10,765 bases of DNA from Prevotellaceae bacterium (GCA_031270565.1 JAISXJ010000052.1:1-10765), one strand, 5' to 3'; counted from the first letter of the stretch, positions 1 through 6,419 are shown. Numbers and translations: made by a program. Notes: generated by a model not told the origin, from the letters alone.

Positions 1-657
1 ACGCTTGAACTGAACATTTCGCTTCAGGATTGTGCATGTTGCGGGGCGTATATATCTAAAAGCCCGGATGTATGGAAGGAATTCATGTGTCACAATCTCG
101 GTGCTAATGAAGCGGCAGACCCGTTTACGCCTGCGGCGGAGATTCACGGGGCAAAATACAAATGGGGCGTGAATCGCCTGGCACTGACACAGGCGCAAGA
201 TCAAACCTCGGCGTACGATTTGTCTGTACCAAACTGGGATACTATTACAGTGCCTCCCATCACAAGTGACATTAACTGGCTGACCGACAATCCCTGTCCT
301 CCCGGATGGAAGGTTCCAAGCAAAACTGACTGGGATAACGTATTGAGCAGTAATACGCTTTATCGTACCAATAACGGCGGTAGCAGCTGGGTTGCCGGTA
401 CTCAAAGCGGATGGACAAATAGTGCCACTAACTACTCTACCGGCCTTAAAATCGGCGATGCGCTCGTTTTGCCCGCTGCCGGCCTCCGGCGCTACGACGA
501 TGGCTCGGTGCTCAACCGTGGCTACGGCGGCTACTACTGGTGCTCTTCCGCTTACGGAAGTAACAGTCGCAACATGGGCTTCAACAGCGTTGCCCAGCAC
601 ACGGACACCAACGGCGATCGGTCGTACGGCTTCTCTGTGCGCTGCATCTCAGAATAA
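1..657 (+). CDS. FISUMP-domain (Fibrobacter succinogenes major paralogous domain) surface protein, 5' truncated
   Basis: The reading frame is open from the first base and ends with TAA at 655-657, leaving 218 residues of a longer protein; the Met at 85 is internal. Family hallmarks are visible: a CGAY...WKEFMCHNLGA entry motif, IHGAKYKWG, the central CPPGWKVPSKTDWDNV, and the closing GYYWCSS ... YGFSVRCISE. These match the Fib_succ_major domain (TIGR02145 family), found in large paralogous sets of Bacteroidales exported or cell-surface proteins, usually at the C terminus; the exact function of the family is unsettled. The signal peptide and N-terminal domains lie off the window. The last 57 codons (from 484) differ in codon use: 35 of 57 end in C, against roughly a third in the preceding ~118 codons, and all five Asn codons there are AAC. 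That bias is compatible with a DGR variable region. A hairpin terminator follows. Family assignment is firm; the DGR link is inference. Confidence 0.85.
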   Translation, partial: TLELNISLQDCACCGAYISKSPDVWKEFMCHNLGANEAADPFTPAAEIHGAKYKWGVNRLALTQAQDQTSAYDLSVPNWDTITVPPITSDINWLTDNPCPPGWKVPSKTDWDNVLSSNTLYRTNNGGSSWVAGTQSGWTNSATNYSTGLKIGDALVLPAAGLRRYDDGSVLNRGYGGYYWCSSAYGSNSRNMGFNSVAQHTDTNGDRSYGFSVRCISE

Positions 658-677
658 AAGCGACCGCCAAAACAAAC

Positions 678-705
678 AAAAAGCCTCCGGAAACGGGGGC
701 TTTTT
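678..705. terminator. Bidirectional rho-independent terminator with GAAA tetraloop
   Basis: A five-A run, a 7-bp stem GCCTCCG / CGGGGGC (one U-G wobble), a GAAA loop and a five-T run form an almost symmetrical hairpin. Read on either strand it gives a GC-rich stem followed by T residues, so it can end both the FISUMP gene (stop 21 bp upstream) and the convergent helix-hairpin-helix gene (stop 46 bp away on the other side). The GNRA loop should stabilise it in RNA. Confidence 0.85.
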
Positions 706-751
706 ATTTAAAACTCTCGTTCTTAAAATTTACCGGATACATAAGCGCTAA

Positions 752-1735
752 TCATTGTCTGTTCTCTCTTTTTCTTCTGTTACCGGATTTGGATTCAGGT
801 ATGGCGAAATCAAGATAGGGCGAGAGTTTTTGCAACTGTGTGGGCGTAAATTCTTTCAGATCGTTCAAATCAACAATGGCGTTAAGGACACCTTTTTTTG
901 AGCGCAATGCGTATATGGCTTGAGCCTGTGTAAAGGCGATATACGGGTGTCGCTCCATTCTTTCTATGGATGCCGTATTAACGGGAATACGCACAATTTG
1001 CGTGGTATCAACGTATAGACCGGGCAGAATATGCTGATAAGTCTCCGGAGAAATTCTTTTTATTTCGAGTAACTGTTCGGGCGTTGAGTAGCCGCCTAAT
1101 TTGCGTCTGTATGACACAATGAGTTCGGCATAAAACTTGCCAATGCCCGGCAGTTGTTTCAAAGTGGCTGTGTCGGCGGTATTCAGTTCGATATGCAACA
1201 CCTCCGGCACGCGCTTCTTGTTATCATTCTTTTTATTCTTAAAGTTATTTGTCGAATCAAGTTTGGCAGCGTGGGCTTCATCAATGCTGATGTATGGACG
1301 CAAGCGGTCAAAATCGTTTGGACGAAGTCCGTAAACGGAGGCAAAGTCATCGGCGGAGTGAAACACCTTGCCACTTAAACGAAACTTACAAATGTTTCTT
1401 GCTATAAAGGGCTTTAATCCGAGTTTGACGAATCCGGCGGAATCAAGCGTATTGGGGTTGAAAGCGAAAAGCTCTCCGGCGGGCGTAGCCGGAGCAAGAT
1501 AGTGGTCATCGCCCGGGACAAACGGCTGATATGTGCGACGGGGAAGGGCTTGCAGAGACTGCTCAAACCGGTGCAATTCGGCAATAAACAGCGAATCGTT
1601 GTCTATCGGCGGCGGCGAGACAAAACGTTCAGCCATTTGTGATACGCCAATTGCCGCTACAATCATCACCAGAAGCGCCACAACGGCAATGCGCTGCGAA
1701 TAGGAAAAGTAAACAAAGATACGCCAATTTCGCAT
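752..1735 (-). CDS. Membrane-anchored helix-hairpin-helix (ComEA-like) protein
   Basis: 327 residues. The N terminus has one hydrophobic segment (about residues 16-32) after a short Arg-containing stretch, suggesting a single membrane anchor or uncleaved signal with the rest outside the cytoplasm. Three helix-hairpin-helix units follow at about 86-150, 181-245 and 247-310. The second is the most canonical: IELNTADTATLKQLPGIGK, with the hairpin PGIG at 196-199; the others are diverged (FAFNPNTLD..., IPVNTASIERM...). A Lys/Asn-rich linker separates units one and two. This layout is common in Bacteroidota proteins annotated as helix-hairpin-helix domain proteins; the fold binds DNA non-specifically in ComEA, the competence receptor, but whether this protein takes part in DNA uptake is not shown. 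It starts 36 bp after the ansA stop on the same strand, with no promoter motif seen between them, so co-transcription with ansA is likely. No Shine-Dalgarno is visible. Confidence 0.85.
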   Translation of the reverse strand: MRNWRIFVYFSYSQRIAVVALLVMIVAAIGVSQMAERFVSPPPIDNDSLFIAELHRFEQSLQALPRRTYQPFVPGDDHYLAPATPAGELFAFNPNTLDSAGFVKLGLKPFIARNICKFRLSGKVFHSADDFASVYGLRPNDFDRLRPYISIDEAHAAKLDSTNNFKNKKNDNKKRVPEVLHIELNTADTATLKQLPGIGKFYAELIVSYRRKLGGYSTPEQLLEIKRISPETYQHILPGLYVDTTQIVRIPVNTASIERMERHPYIAFTQAQAIYALRSKKGVLNAIVDLNDLKEFTPTQLQKLSPYLDFAIPESKSGNRRKRENRQ

Positions 1736-1771
1736 AATTGTTTTGATATTTTTTAGTGTACAAATAGCCTG

Positions 1772-2806
1772 TTATACGGTCATTTCGCCACGCAGGGAGA
1801 TGGCAAGTTGCCGTTTTATTTCTTTGGTATCGGAGAATGTCCCGAACAGATACATCAGTTTGGTAATGGCGGCTTCTACGGTCATATCGTATCCGCTTAC
1901 CACGCCAGCCTTCAGCAGATTAATGCTTGTTTGATAACGTCCCATTTCCACCGCCCCTGCCCTGCATTGCGACACATTTACCGTTACGATACCGCGTTCA
2001 TCTGCCATTTTCAGCTGTTTATAAAGCCAATCGCAACTGGGGGCATTTCCTGCGCCGAAGCTCTCAAGCACAACGCCTTTCAGTCCGTCCGTATGGAGCA
2101 GAGCAGCCACCGTTTTCTCCGATATGCCGGGGAAAATCTTGAGTATGGCAATATTGGGGTCAAGACCGGTATGCAAAATCAGCGGTTGATTTACCGGTTC
2201 GTAATGACAATTGGCAGGAAAATAACGAATATGTACGCCGCTTTTTGCCAGTTCGGGATAGTTGAACGAAGCGAAAGCATCGAACTCTTCCGTATTGCGC
2301 TTAGTAGTACGGTTGCCGCGCATTAACTGGTCTTCAAAATAGAGACATACTTCCGGTACGCGAGCGTGTCCGTTTGCCGTTTGTGCGGCGGCAATCTCTA
2401 TTGCCGTAATCAGGTTTTCTTTGGCATCGCTACGCAACACCCCCACAGGCAATTGCGAGCCTGTAAAGATAACGGGTTTGGTAAGATGTTCAAGCATAAA
2501 ACTCAACGCAGAGGCAGAATAAGCCATTGTATCCGTTCCGTGCAACACCACAAAGCCGTCGAACTGTGTATAATGTTTTTTAATAAGGTTGGCTATGCGT
2601 ATCCACGTGTCCGGCATGACGTCGGAAGAATCAATCAGTGGGTCAAATGACACGGATGAGATGGTTACATTCAGCATTTCGAGTTCGGGGATAAAGCCAA
2701 GCACCTGCGTACTGTCAAGCGGAACAAGCGCTTGCGTGTCGGGGTCTTCGCCCATACTGACAGTTCCTCCCGTAAAGATGAGCAGTACGGCGCCTTTTTT
2801 TTCCAT
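1772..2806 (-). CDS. ansA: Type I (cytoplasmic) L-asparaginase
   Basis: 344 residues, close to the usual ~340 of AnsA. It hydrolyses L-asparagine to aspartate and ammonia. The first catalytic motif FTGGTVSMG sits at 11-19 with the nucleophilic Thr at 12 or 15 as in the family's TGGT signature. The second motif HGTDTMAYSASALSF (89-103) supplies Thr91 and Asp92. IDSSDV (58-63) matches the substrate-binding Ser loop, and RGNRTTKRN (163-171) places the expected catalytic Lys at 169 by comparison with the E. coli enzymes. There is no signal peptide, which fits the cytoplasmic type I enzyme rather than the periplasmic type II. It is first in an apparent operon with the downstream helix-hairpin-helix gene. 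A TACCTTTG promoter motif lies 41 bp before the ATG, directly abutting a heptanucleotide repeat array. Confidence 0.95.
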   Translation of the reverse strand: MEKKGAVLLIFTGGTVSMGEDPDTQALVPLDSTQVLGFIPELEMLNVTISSVSFDPLIDSSDVMPDTWIRIANLIKKHYTQFDGFVVLHGTDTMAYSASALSFMLEHLTKPVIFTGSQLPVGVLRSDAKENLITAIEIAAAQTANGHARVPEVCLYFEDQLMRGNRTTKRNTEEFDAFASFNYPELAKSGVHIRYFPANCHYEPVNQPLILHTGLDPNIAILKIFPGISEKTVAALLHTDGLKGVVLESFGAGNAPSCDWLYKQLKMADERGIVTVNVSQCRAGAVEMGRYQTSINLLKAGVVSGYDMTVEAAITKLMYLFGTFSDTKEIKRQLAISLRGEMTV

Positions 2807-2847
2807 AGTAACAGATTAAAAATGTTATGTGTTATGAGTTTCGCCGA

Positions 2848-2855
2848 CAAAGGTA
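2848..2855 (-). promoter_or_regulatory. Bacteroidota -7 promoter motif for ansA
   Basis: On the minus strand this reads TACCTTTG, an exact fit to the Bacteroidota sigma-ABfr -7 consensus TAnnTTTG, 41 bp before the ansA ATG. No TTTG -33 box is evident at the usual 19-22 bp spacing; that position is occupied by the TAGAGTG heptad array. Assignment rests on motif and position only. Confidence 0.5.
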
Positions 2856-2861
2856 CGCCTT

Positions 2862-2917
2862 TTTTTAGTTTTTAGAGTGTAGAGTGTAGTTTTTCAGTTT
2901 TCAGTGAATAGTAGATT
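2862..2917 (+). repeat. Heptanucleotide tandem array (TTTTTAG/AGTGTAG units)
   Basis: Eight consecutive 7-bp blocks can be read without a phase break: TTTTTAG, TTTTTAG, AGTGTAG, AGTGTAG, TTTTTCA, GTTTTCA, GTGAATA, GTAGATT. The first four share the ending TAG; the later ones are more diverged. It lies immediately upstream of the ansA -7 motif. The same unit recurs inverted at 3089-3167 and in direct orientation at 9921-10004. Confidence 0.8.
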
Positions 2918-2938
2918 GGCTACGCCGAGGGTTGTTTC

Positions 2939-3050
2939 GTGTCATCTGTGTTCTATTTTTTACTTTTGAACACTGATAACGCAGATTAGACACGATTTTC
3001 ACAGATAGAAATCTGGCGTTTATCTGTTAAATCTGTGTCATCTGTGTTCT
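2939..3050. repeat. Dispersed ATCTGTGT-type repeat, direct and inverted copies
   Basis: A 16-bp sequence, GTGTCATCTGTGTTCT, occurs exactly at 2939-2954 and 3035-3050. Between them is an inverted, diverged copy: the reverse complement of 2968-2987 matches 3030-3049 at 17 of 20 positions. The stretch holds no convincing ORF or RNA gene. Repeats of this general look (AATCTGTGT.ATCTGTGTTC) are familiar from intergenic DNA of many environmental genomes, which is recollection rather than a search result. Confidence 0.7.
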
Positions 3051-3069
3051 GTTTTTCTATTGATATTTA

Positions 3070-3083
3070 TGCCCTAACGGGCA
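3070..3083. repeat. Small palindrome TGCCC-TAAC-GGGCA
   Basis: A 5-bp-arm inverted repeat with a 4-base loop, with a T/A-rich left flank and an A-run on its right. In the thrS direction the hairpin is not followed by a T run, so it is not a standard terminator. It adjoins the inverted heptad array and may belong to the same intergenic repeat mosaic. Confidence 0.5.
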
Positions 3084-3088
3084 AAAAA

Positions 3089-3167
3089 CTACACTCTAAA
3101 CTCTACACTCTACACTCTACACTCTAAAAAAACTACACTCTAAACTCTAAACTCTAATAACTAAAAG
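3089..3167 (-). repeat. Heptanucleotide tandem array (CTACACT/CTAAACT units)
   Basis: Five units CTACACT, CTAAACT, CTACACT, CTACACT, CTACACT and a CTAAAAA run in phase from 3089 to 3130. After a 2-bp phase slip the series resumes with CTACACT, CTAAACT, CTAAACT, CTAATAA, CTAAAAG (3133-3167). On the minus strand these are the AGTGTAG/AGTTTAG units of the array at 2862-2917. The 21 bases 3110-3130 are the exact reverse complement of 2869-2889. The array ends 15 bp past the thrS stop codon. Confidence 0.85.
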
Positions 3168-3182
3168 AATATTTTTCATTAA

Positions 3183-5126
3183 TCAGACATCAATCTGCAT
3201 CTGTGCTTTTACTTCTGAGTGAATCATCTCAGCAAACCTGTCCACAGAGAGCGTCCCCTGATCGCCTTCGCCCTGTTTTCTGACCGACACCGTCCCTTCT
3301 TCCACCTCTTTTTCACCGACAATAAGCAAAAAAGGGATACGTTTCAGTTCGTTGTCGCGAATCTTTCTTCCGACCTTTTCATTGCGGAAATCGCCGATGG
3401 CACGCACATCAAGAATATTGAGGCGAGTTGCCACCTGTTGAGCGTAGTCGTTAAATTTTTCGGAAACAGGTATCACCACCGCCTGTTCAGGAGTAAGCCA
3501 GAGCGGAAATTTACCCGCCGTATGCTCTATCAATACCGCCACAAAACGCTCCATAGAGCCAAATGGCGCACGGTGAATCATCACAGGACGATGTTTTTGA
3601 TTGTCGGCGCCGGTATATTCCAGTTCAAAACGTTCCGGCAAATTGTAATCTACCTGTATCGTGCCCAGCTGCCAGCGTCTGCCAAGTGCATCCCTGACCA
3701 TAAAATCCAGTTTAGGACCATAAAAAGCGGCTTCGCCCAGCTCTATGCGGGTAGTCAGTCCCTTTTCTTTGCAGGCTTCAATGATGGCTTGCTCCGCCTT
3801 TTCCCAGTTTTCGTCGGAACCGATATATTTATTGCGGTCGTTAACATCCCGCAAAGAGATTTGCGCTTCAAAATTCTCAAAGTTTAATGCCTTAAAGATG
3901 ATAAAAATAATGTCCATCACCTTGAGAAATTCATCCTTTATCTGGTCGGGACGACAGAACAGGTGCGCGTCGTCCTGTGTGAAAGAGCGTACGCGCGTCA
4001 AGCCGTGCAGCTCACCGCTCTGCTCGTAGCGATAGACCGTTCCAAATTCCGCCAGACGCAGGGGCAAATCCTTGTAAGAACGCGGCGCCACCTTGTAGAT
4101 TTCGCAGTGATGAGGACAATTCATCGGCTTGAGCAGATACTCCTCGCCCTCTTCCGGCGTATGAATGGGCTGGAAAGAATCCTTGCCATATTTGGCATAA
4201 TGTCCTGAGGTGATATACAGTTGTTTGTTTCCAATATGCGGCGTGATGACCTGTTGATAACCGAATCGCTTTTGAATAGACTTCAACAAATCTTCCAGCC
4301 GCAATCTCAACGCCGTACCTTTCGGCAACCACAGCGGCAACCCCTTGCCAACGGTATCGGAAAAGGCAAACAGTTCCATCTCTTTGCCGATTTTGCGATG
4401 ATCCCGTTTCTTTGCCTCTTCGAGCAGAAGCAGGTAATCGTCCAACAGTTTTTTCTTGGGAAATGAAATACCGTAAATGCGCGTCAACTGCGGGCGTTTT
4501 TCATCGCCACGCCAATAGGCTCCGGCTATGCTTAACAGTTTCACGGCTTTAATGGCGCCCGTATCCGGCAAATGCGGTCCGCGACACAGGTCGGTGAACG
4601 TCCCCTGATGATAGAGTGTTATTGTACCGTCTTCGAGTTCGGCTATCAATTCGGTTTTCAGATGCTCGCCCTTACTCTCGAACAGACGCAACGCCTCAGC
4701 TTTGGAGACAGCCTCACGGACAATAATCTCCTTTGTTGCTGCCAGTTCCAGCATCTTTTTCTCAATGTTTTCCAAATCGGCATCCTTTATAACAACGCCT
4801 TGCGGCGGTTCCACATCATAATAGAAACCATTTTCAATGGCAGGACCGATACCAAATTTGATGTTGGGATAAAGTTGTGTCAGAGCTTCGGCAAGGAGGT
4901 GTGCCGACGAGTGCCAGAACGTATGTTGGGCGATGGCATCCTCCCATTTGTGCAGTTGAAGAGTAGCATCCTCTTCGATTGGACGGGCAAGGTCGTGCAC
5001 TTCGCCGTTGACGGTGGCGACAAATATCTCGCTTGCCAGACGCTGTGAAATGCTCTCGGCTATCTGCAAGGCGGTAACGCCTTTGTCAAACTCGCGCACA
5101 GAGCCATCGGGAAAGGTAATTTTCAT
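3183..5126 (-). CDS. thrS: Threonyl-tRNA synthetase
   Basis: 647 residues from the chosen start. The enzyme charges tRNA-Thr with threonine in the cytoplasm and edits mischarged Ser-tRNA. Domain order: TGS (about 1-62, MKITFPDGSVREF), the SAD editing domain with HSSAH (72-76) and CRGPH (181-185), the class II catalytic core with motif 2 around YRYEQSGELHGLTRVRSF (365-382) and motif 3 at HRAPFGSMERF (518-528), then the anticodon-binding domain to the end. The zinc ligands expected from E. coli are present as Cys337, His388 and His518. The frame is open upstream to 5234, but the ATG at 5126 starts the protein exactly at the TGS domain, avoids overlap with fic and leaves room for a TACTTTTG motif 28 bp upstream. 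In Bacteroides this gene is usually followed by infC-rpmI-rplT; here it is followed by repeats and ansA. Confidence 0.97.
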   Translation of the reverse strand: MKITFPDGSVREFDKGVTALQIAESISQRLASEIFVATVNGEVHDLARPIEEDATLQLHKWEDAIAQHTFWHSSAHLLAEALTQLYPNIKFGIGPAIENGFYYDVEPPQGVVIKDADLENIEKKMLELAATKEIIVREAVSKAEALRLFESKGEHLKTELIAELEDGTITLYHQGTFTDLCRGPHLPDTGAIKAVKLLSIAGAYWRGDEKRPQLTRIYGISFPKKKLLDDYLLLLEEAKKRDHRKIGKEMELFAFSDTVGKGLPLWLPKGTALRLRLEDLLKSIQKRFGYQQVITPHIGNKQLYITSGHYAKYGKDSFQPIHTPEEGEEYLLKPMNCPHHCEIYKVAPRSYKDLPLRLAEFGTVYRYEQSGELHGLTRVRSFTQDDAHLFCRPDQIKDEFLKVMDIIFIIFKALNFENFEAQISLRDVNDRNKYIGSDENWEKAEQAIIEACKEKGLTTRIELGEAAFYGPKLDFMVRDALGRRWQLGTIQVDYNLPERFELEYTGADNQKHRPVMIHRAPFGSMERFVAVLIEHTAGKFPLWLTPEQAVVIPVSEKFNDYAQQVATRLNILDVRAIGDFRNEKVGRKIRDNELKRIPFLLIVGEKEVEEGTVSVRKQGEGDQGTLSVDRFAEMIHSEVKAQMQIDV

Positions 5127-5154
5127 AGTTAAAATGTACTTAATTATTCGACTG

Positions 5155-5162
5155 CAAAAGTA
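5155..5162 (-). promoter_or_regulatory. Bacteroidota -7 promoter motif for thrS
   Basis: The minus strand reads TACTTTTG, an exact TAnnTTTG match, 28 bp before the ATG at 5126 and inside the 70-bp gap after the fic stop. It supports 5126 rather than 5234 as the thrS start and suggests thrS can be transcribed independently of fic. No clear -33 TTTG was found. Confidence 0.5.
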
Positions 5163-5196
5163 ACATTTTCCGGCGGCATAACGCTTTGCCGAGTAT

Positions 5197-6333
5197 TCAT
5201 TTCTGTATGATTCTCCAGTAGCCGCTTCTGTCACCGCCTACACGTTCAATAATGCCCCTGTTTTGGAGTTGCCGGAAATCTCTTTGAATCGTTCTCGTAT
5301 TGAATTTTAAGACTGCTGCTATTTCCTTTGCAGAAACTTTATTATTCATTTTCATAAAATTGAGAATAAGTTTTTGTCGTTTTGCAGTTATGTTTTCGGG
5401 AATATCTTCTACGACATTATCTACGACATCTTCTTTCAATTTCGCATTGTATATTTGATTATCAGTTATTTTCTCTACGACATCGTTTTCCGAAAATTCC
5501 CTGATTTCTTCTTTTGCAAAAGAAATAACCAAACTCAGTTTTTTTCCGACAAAGTATCTGATATAATCGACAAACGGTTTAATCTGTTCGATTGTAGCAT
5601 TTGCACCATTATAGGGAATTGTACCGGTGATTTTATCGCATTTTCCCAAAGAATCAAGGTAATTGTTGCGGTCGGTAGTTGGAATCACAATCATAGGATA
5701 GTTGTTTCGCAGAAGAATGTAATTCATCATCAGTCGGGCAATTCTGCCGTTTCCATCTTCAAACGGATGGATACGAATATAACGATAATGAAACAATGCA
5801 GCTTGTTCGATTGGTGTTAATGCAGGTTCGACTTCTGCGTCGATATGGCGATACCAATTAACCAAATCGCTCATCAGCGCAGGTGTTTCTTCAGGCGATG
5901 CATAATCGAACATTTCGCCCGATGGGGTAATAACCGAATTGGGGCGGGTCTTGTAAACACCTGTATGGATTTTATAACTATATTCTCCATCCCTGCTTGT
6001 TTTGTAGAAATCACCGGCGAGAATGGTATTGTTCAGTTCGCGTATAAAATTCTCCGAAAGCGGTCGTTGCTTATCTCGCGCTTCGCGTTTCATCAATTCC
6101 AAACCGACATTATGGGCTTTCATTTCCTCATAATCACGAAATAATGCCTCGCCTTCCACTCTGCCGAATAAGAGTAGAAGTTTGGTTTGCCCGTAAGTCA
6201 GCGTATTGCCTTCCAAATGATTGGAATTGTAATTGAAGTCAAACATGAATTGCTGATTCATCCGTCTTTGCAATTCCGGTTTCAAAGGCTGCACAGCCAA
6301 CCATTCTTTTAATAATTTATCAATCGTATTCAT
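5197..6333 (-). CDS. Fic-family protein (AMP transferase fold) with N-terminal inhibitory helix and C-terminal winged helix
   Basis: 378 residues. The catalytic Fic motif HPFEDGNGRIAR is complete at 189-200, including His189 and the Gly-Asn-Gly-Arg anion hole. The N-terminal SNHLEGN (37-43) fits the [S/T]xxxE[G/N] autoinhibitory motif with Glu41, so this is a class II Fic protein whose glutamate should block ATP positioning until relieved. IHTGVYKTRPNSV (122-134) is the usual flap region before the core. A variable acidic linker (about 283-315) leads to a helix-turn-helix/winged-helix domain (about 316-376, VSAKEIAAVLKFNTRTIQRDFRQLQNRG). Fic enzymes normally transfer AMP to protein hydroxyl groups; the target here is unknown. 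No antitoxin gene adjoins it, consistent with built-in inhibition. It lies 70 bp upstream of thrS on the same strand. A TATTTTTG motif precedes it, and 23 bp of its own coding sequence (5487-5509) recurs exactly upstream of that motif. Confidence 0.92.
   Translation of the reverse strand: MNTIDKLLKEWLAVQPLKPELQRRMNQQFMFDFNYNSNHLEGNTLTYGQTKLLLLFGRVEGEALFRDYEEMKAHNVGLELMKREARDKQRPLSENFIRELNNTILAGDFYKTSRDGEYSYKIHTGVYKTRPNSVITPSGEMFDYASPEETPALMSDLVNWYRHIDAEVEPALTPIEQAALFHYRYIRIHPFEDGNGRIARLMMNYILLRNNYPMIVIPTTDRNNYLDSLGKCDKITGTIPYNGANATIEQIKPFVDYIRYFVGKKLSLVISFAKEEIREFSENDVVEKITDNQIYNAKLKEDVVDNVVEDIPENITAKRQKLILNFMKMNNKVSAKEIAAVLKFNTRTIQRDFRQLQNRGIIERVGGDRSGYWRIIQK
5487..5509. repeat. 23-bp direct repeat, copy inside fic
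   Basis: These 23 bases, encoding about residues 275-283 (EEIREFSEN), are identical to 6376-6398 upstream of the fic start. The match ends abruptly on both sides. It is not low-complexity sequence, so chance identity is unlikely. Confidence 0.85.
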
Positions 6334-6359
6334 ATCTTTTTTTTATTGGAAGCGGAATG

Positions 6360-6367
6360 CAAAAATA
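6360..6367 (-). promoter_or_regulatory. Bacteroidota -7-like motif for fic
   Basis: The minus strand reads TATTTTTG (TAnnTTTG), 26 bp before the fic ATG at 6333. Its -33 zone coincides with the 23-bp fic-derived repeat at 6376-6398 and contains no obvious TTTG box. The run of A residues just before the ATG is typical of Bacteroidota leaders that lack Shine-Dalgarno pairing. Confidence 0.4.
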
Positions 6368-6375
6368 CAAATAAC

Positions 6376-6398
6376 TTTCCGAAAATTCCCTGATTTCT
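6376..6398. repeat. 23-bp direct repeat, copy in fic upstream region
   Basis: Exact second copy of 5487-5509, same orientation, 9 bp upstream of the putative fic -7 motif. The sequence around it shows no further similarity to fic, so this is either a small duplicated scrap or a repeated binding site. Confidence 0.85.
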
Positions 6399-6419
6399 CT
6401 ATTCGAAAATCTCACTCTC

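Noticed and set aside
392..751. A 119-codon plus-strand ORF overlapping the FISUMP gene end and the terminator
   Set aside because: It is out of frame with the recognised FISUMP sequence and runs through the terminator hairpin; its Ala/Thr/Ser-rich translation reflects NNC/GCC codons read in another frame.
3070..3083. Intrinsic terminator for thrS
   Set aside because: In the thrS direction the stem is followed by ATAAATATC, not a T run; the A/T-rich tract is on the wrong side.
3089..3167. CRISPR-like array
   Set aside because: The units are 7 bp, directly abutting and without spacers; no cas genes are nearby.
2807..3182. tRNA or small structured RNA gene in the ansA-thrS gap
   Set aside because: No cloverleaf, TTCGA-type T-loop or other conserved RNA motif could be found; the gap is explained by repeats and a promoter motif.
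3219..3887. A 222-codon plus-strand ORF antisense to thrS, with similar long antisense frames over ansA (1808-2326), thrS (4572-5048) and fic (5374-5820)
   Set aside because: Each lies wholly inside a firmly identified gene on the other strand, and the translations show no recognisable domain; they are by-products of codon use.
5127..5234. An upstream extension of thrS by 36 codons overlapping the end of fic
   Set aside because: The added residues are Cys/Tyr/Arg-rich and unlike any ThrRS N terminus; the TGS domain begins precisely at the ATG at 5126, and a TACTTTTG promoter motif lies inside the extension.
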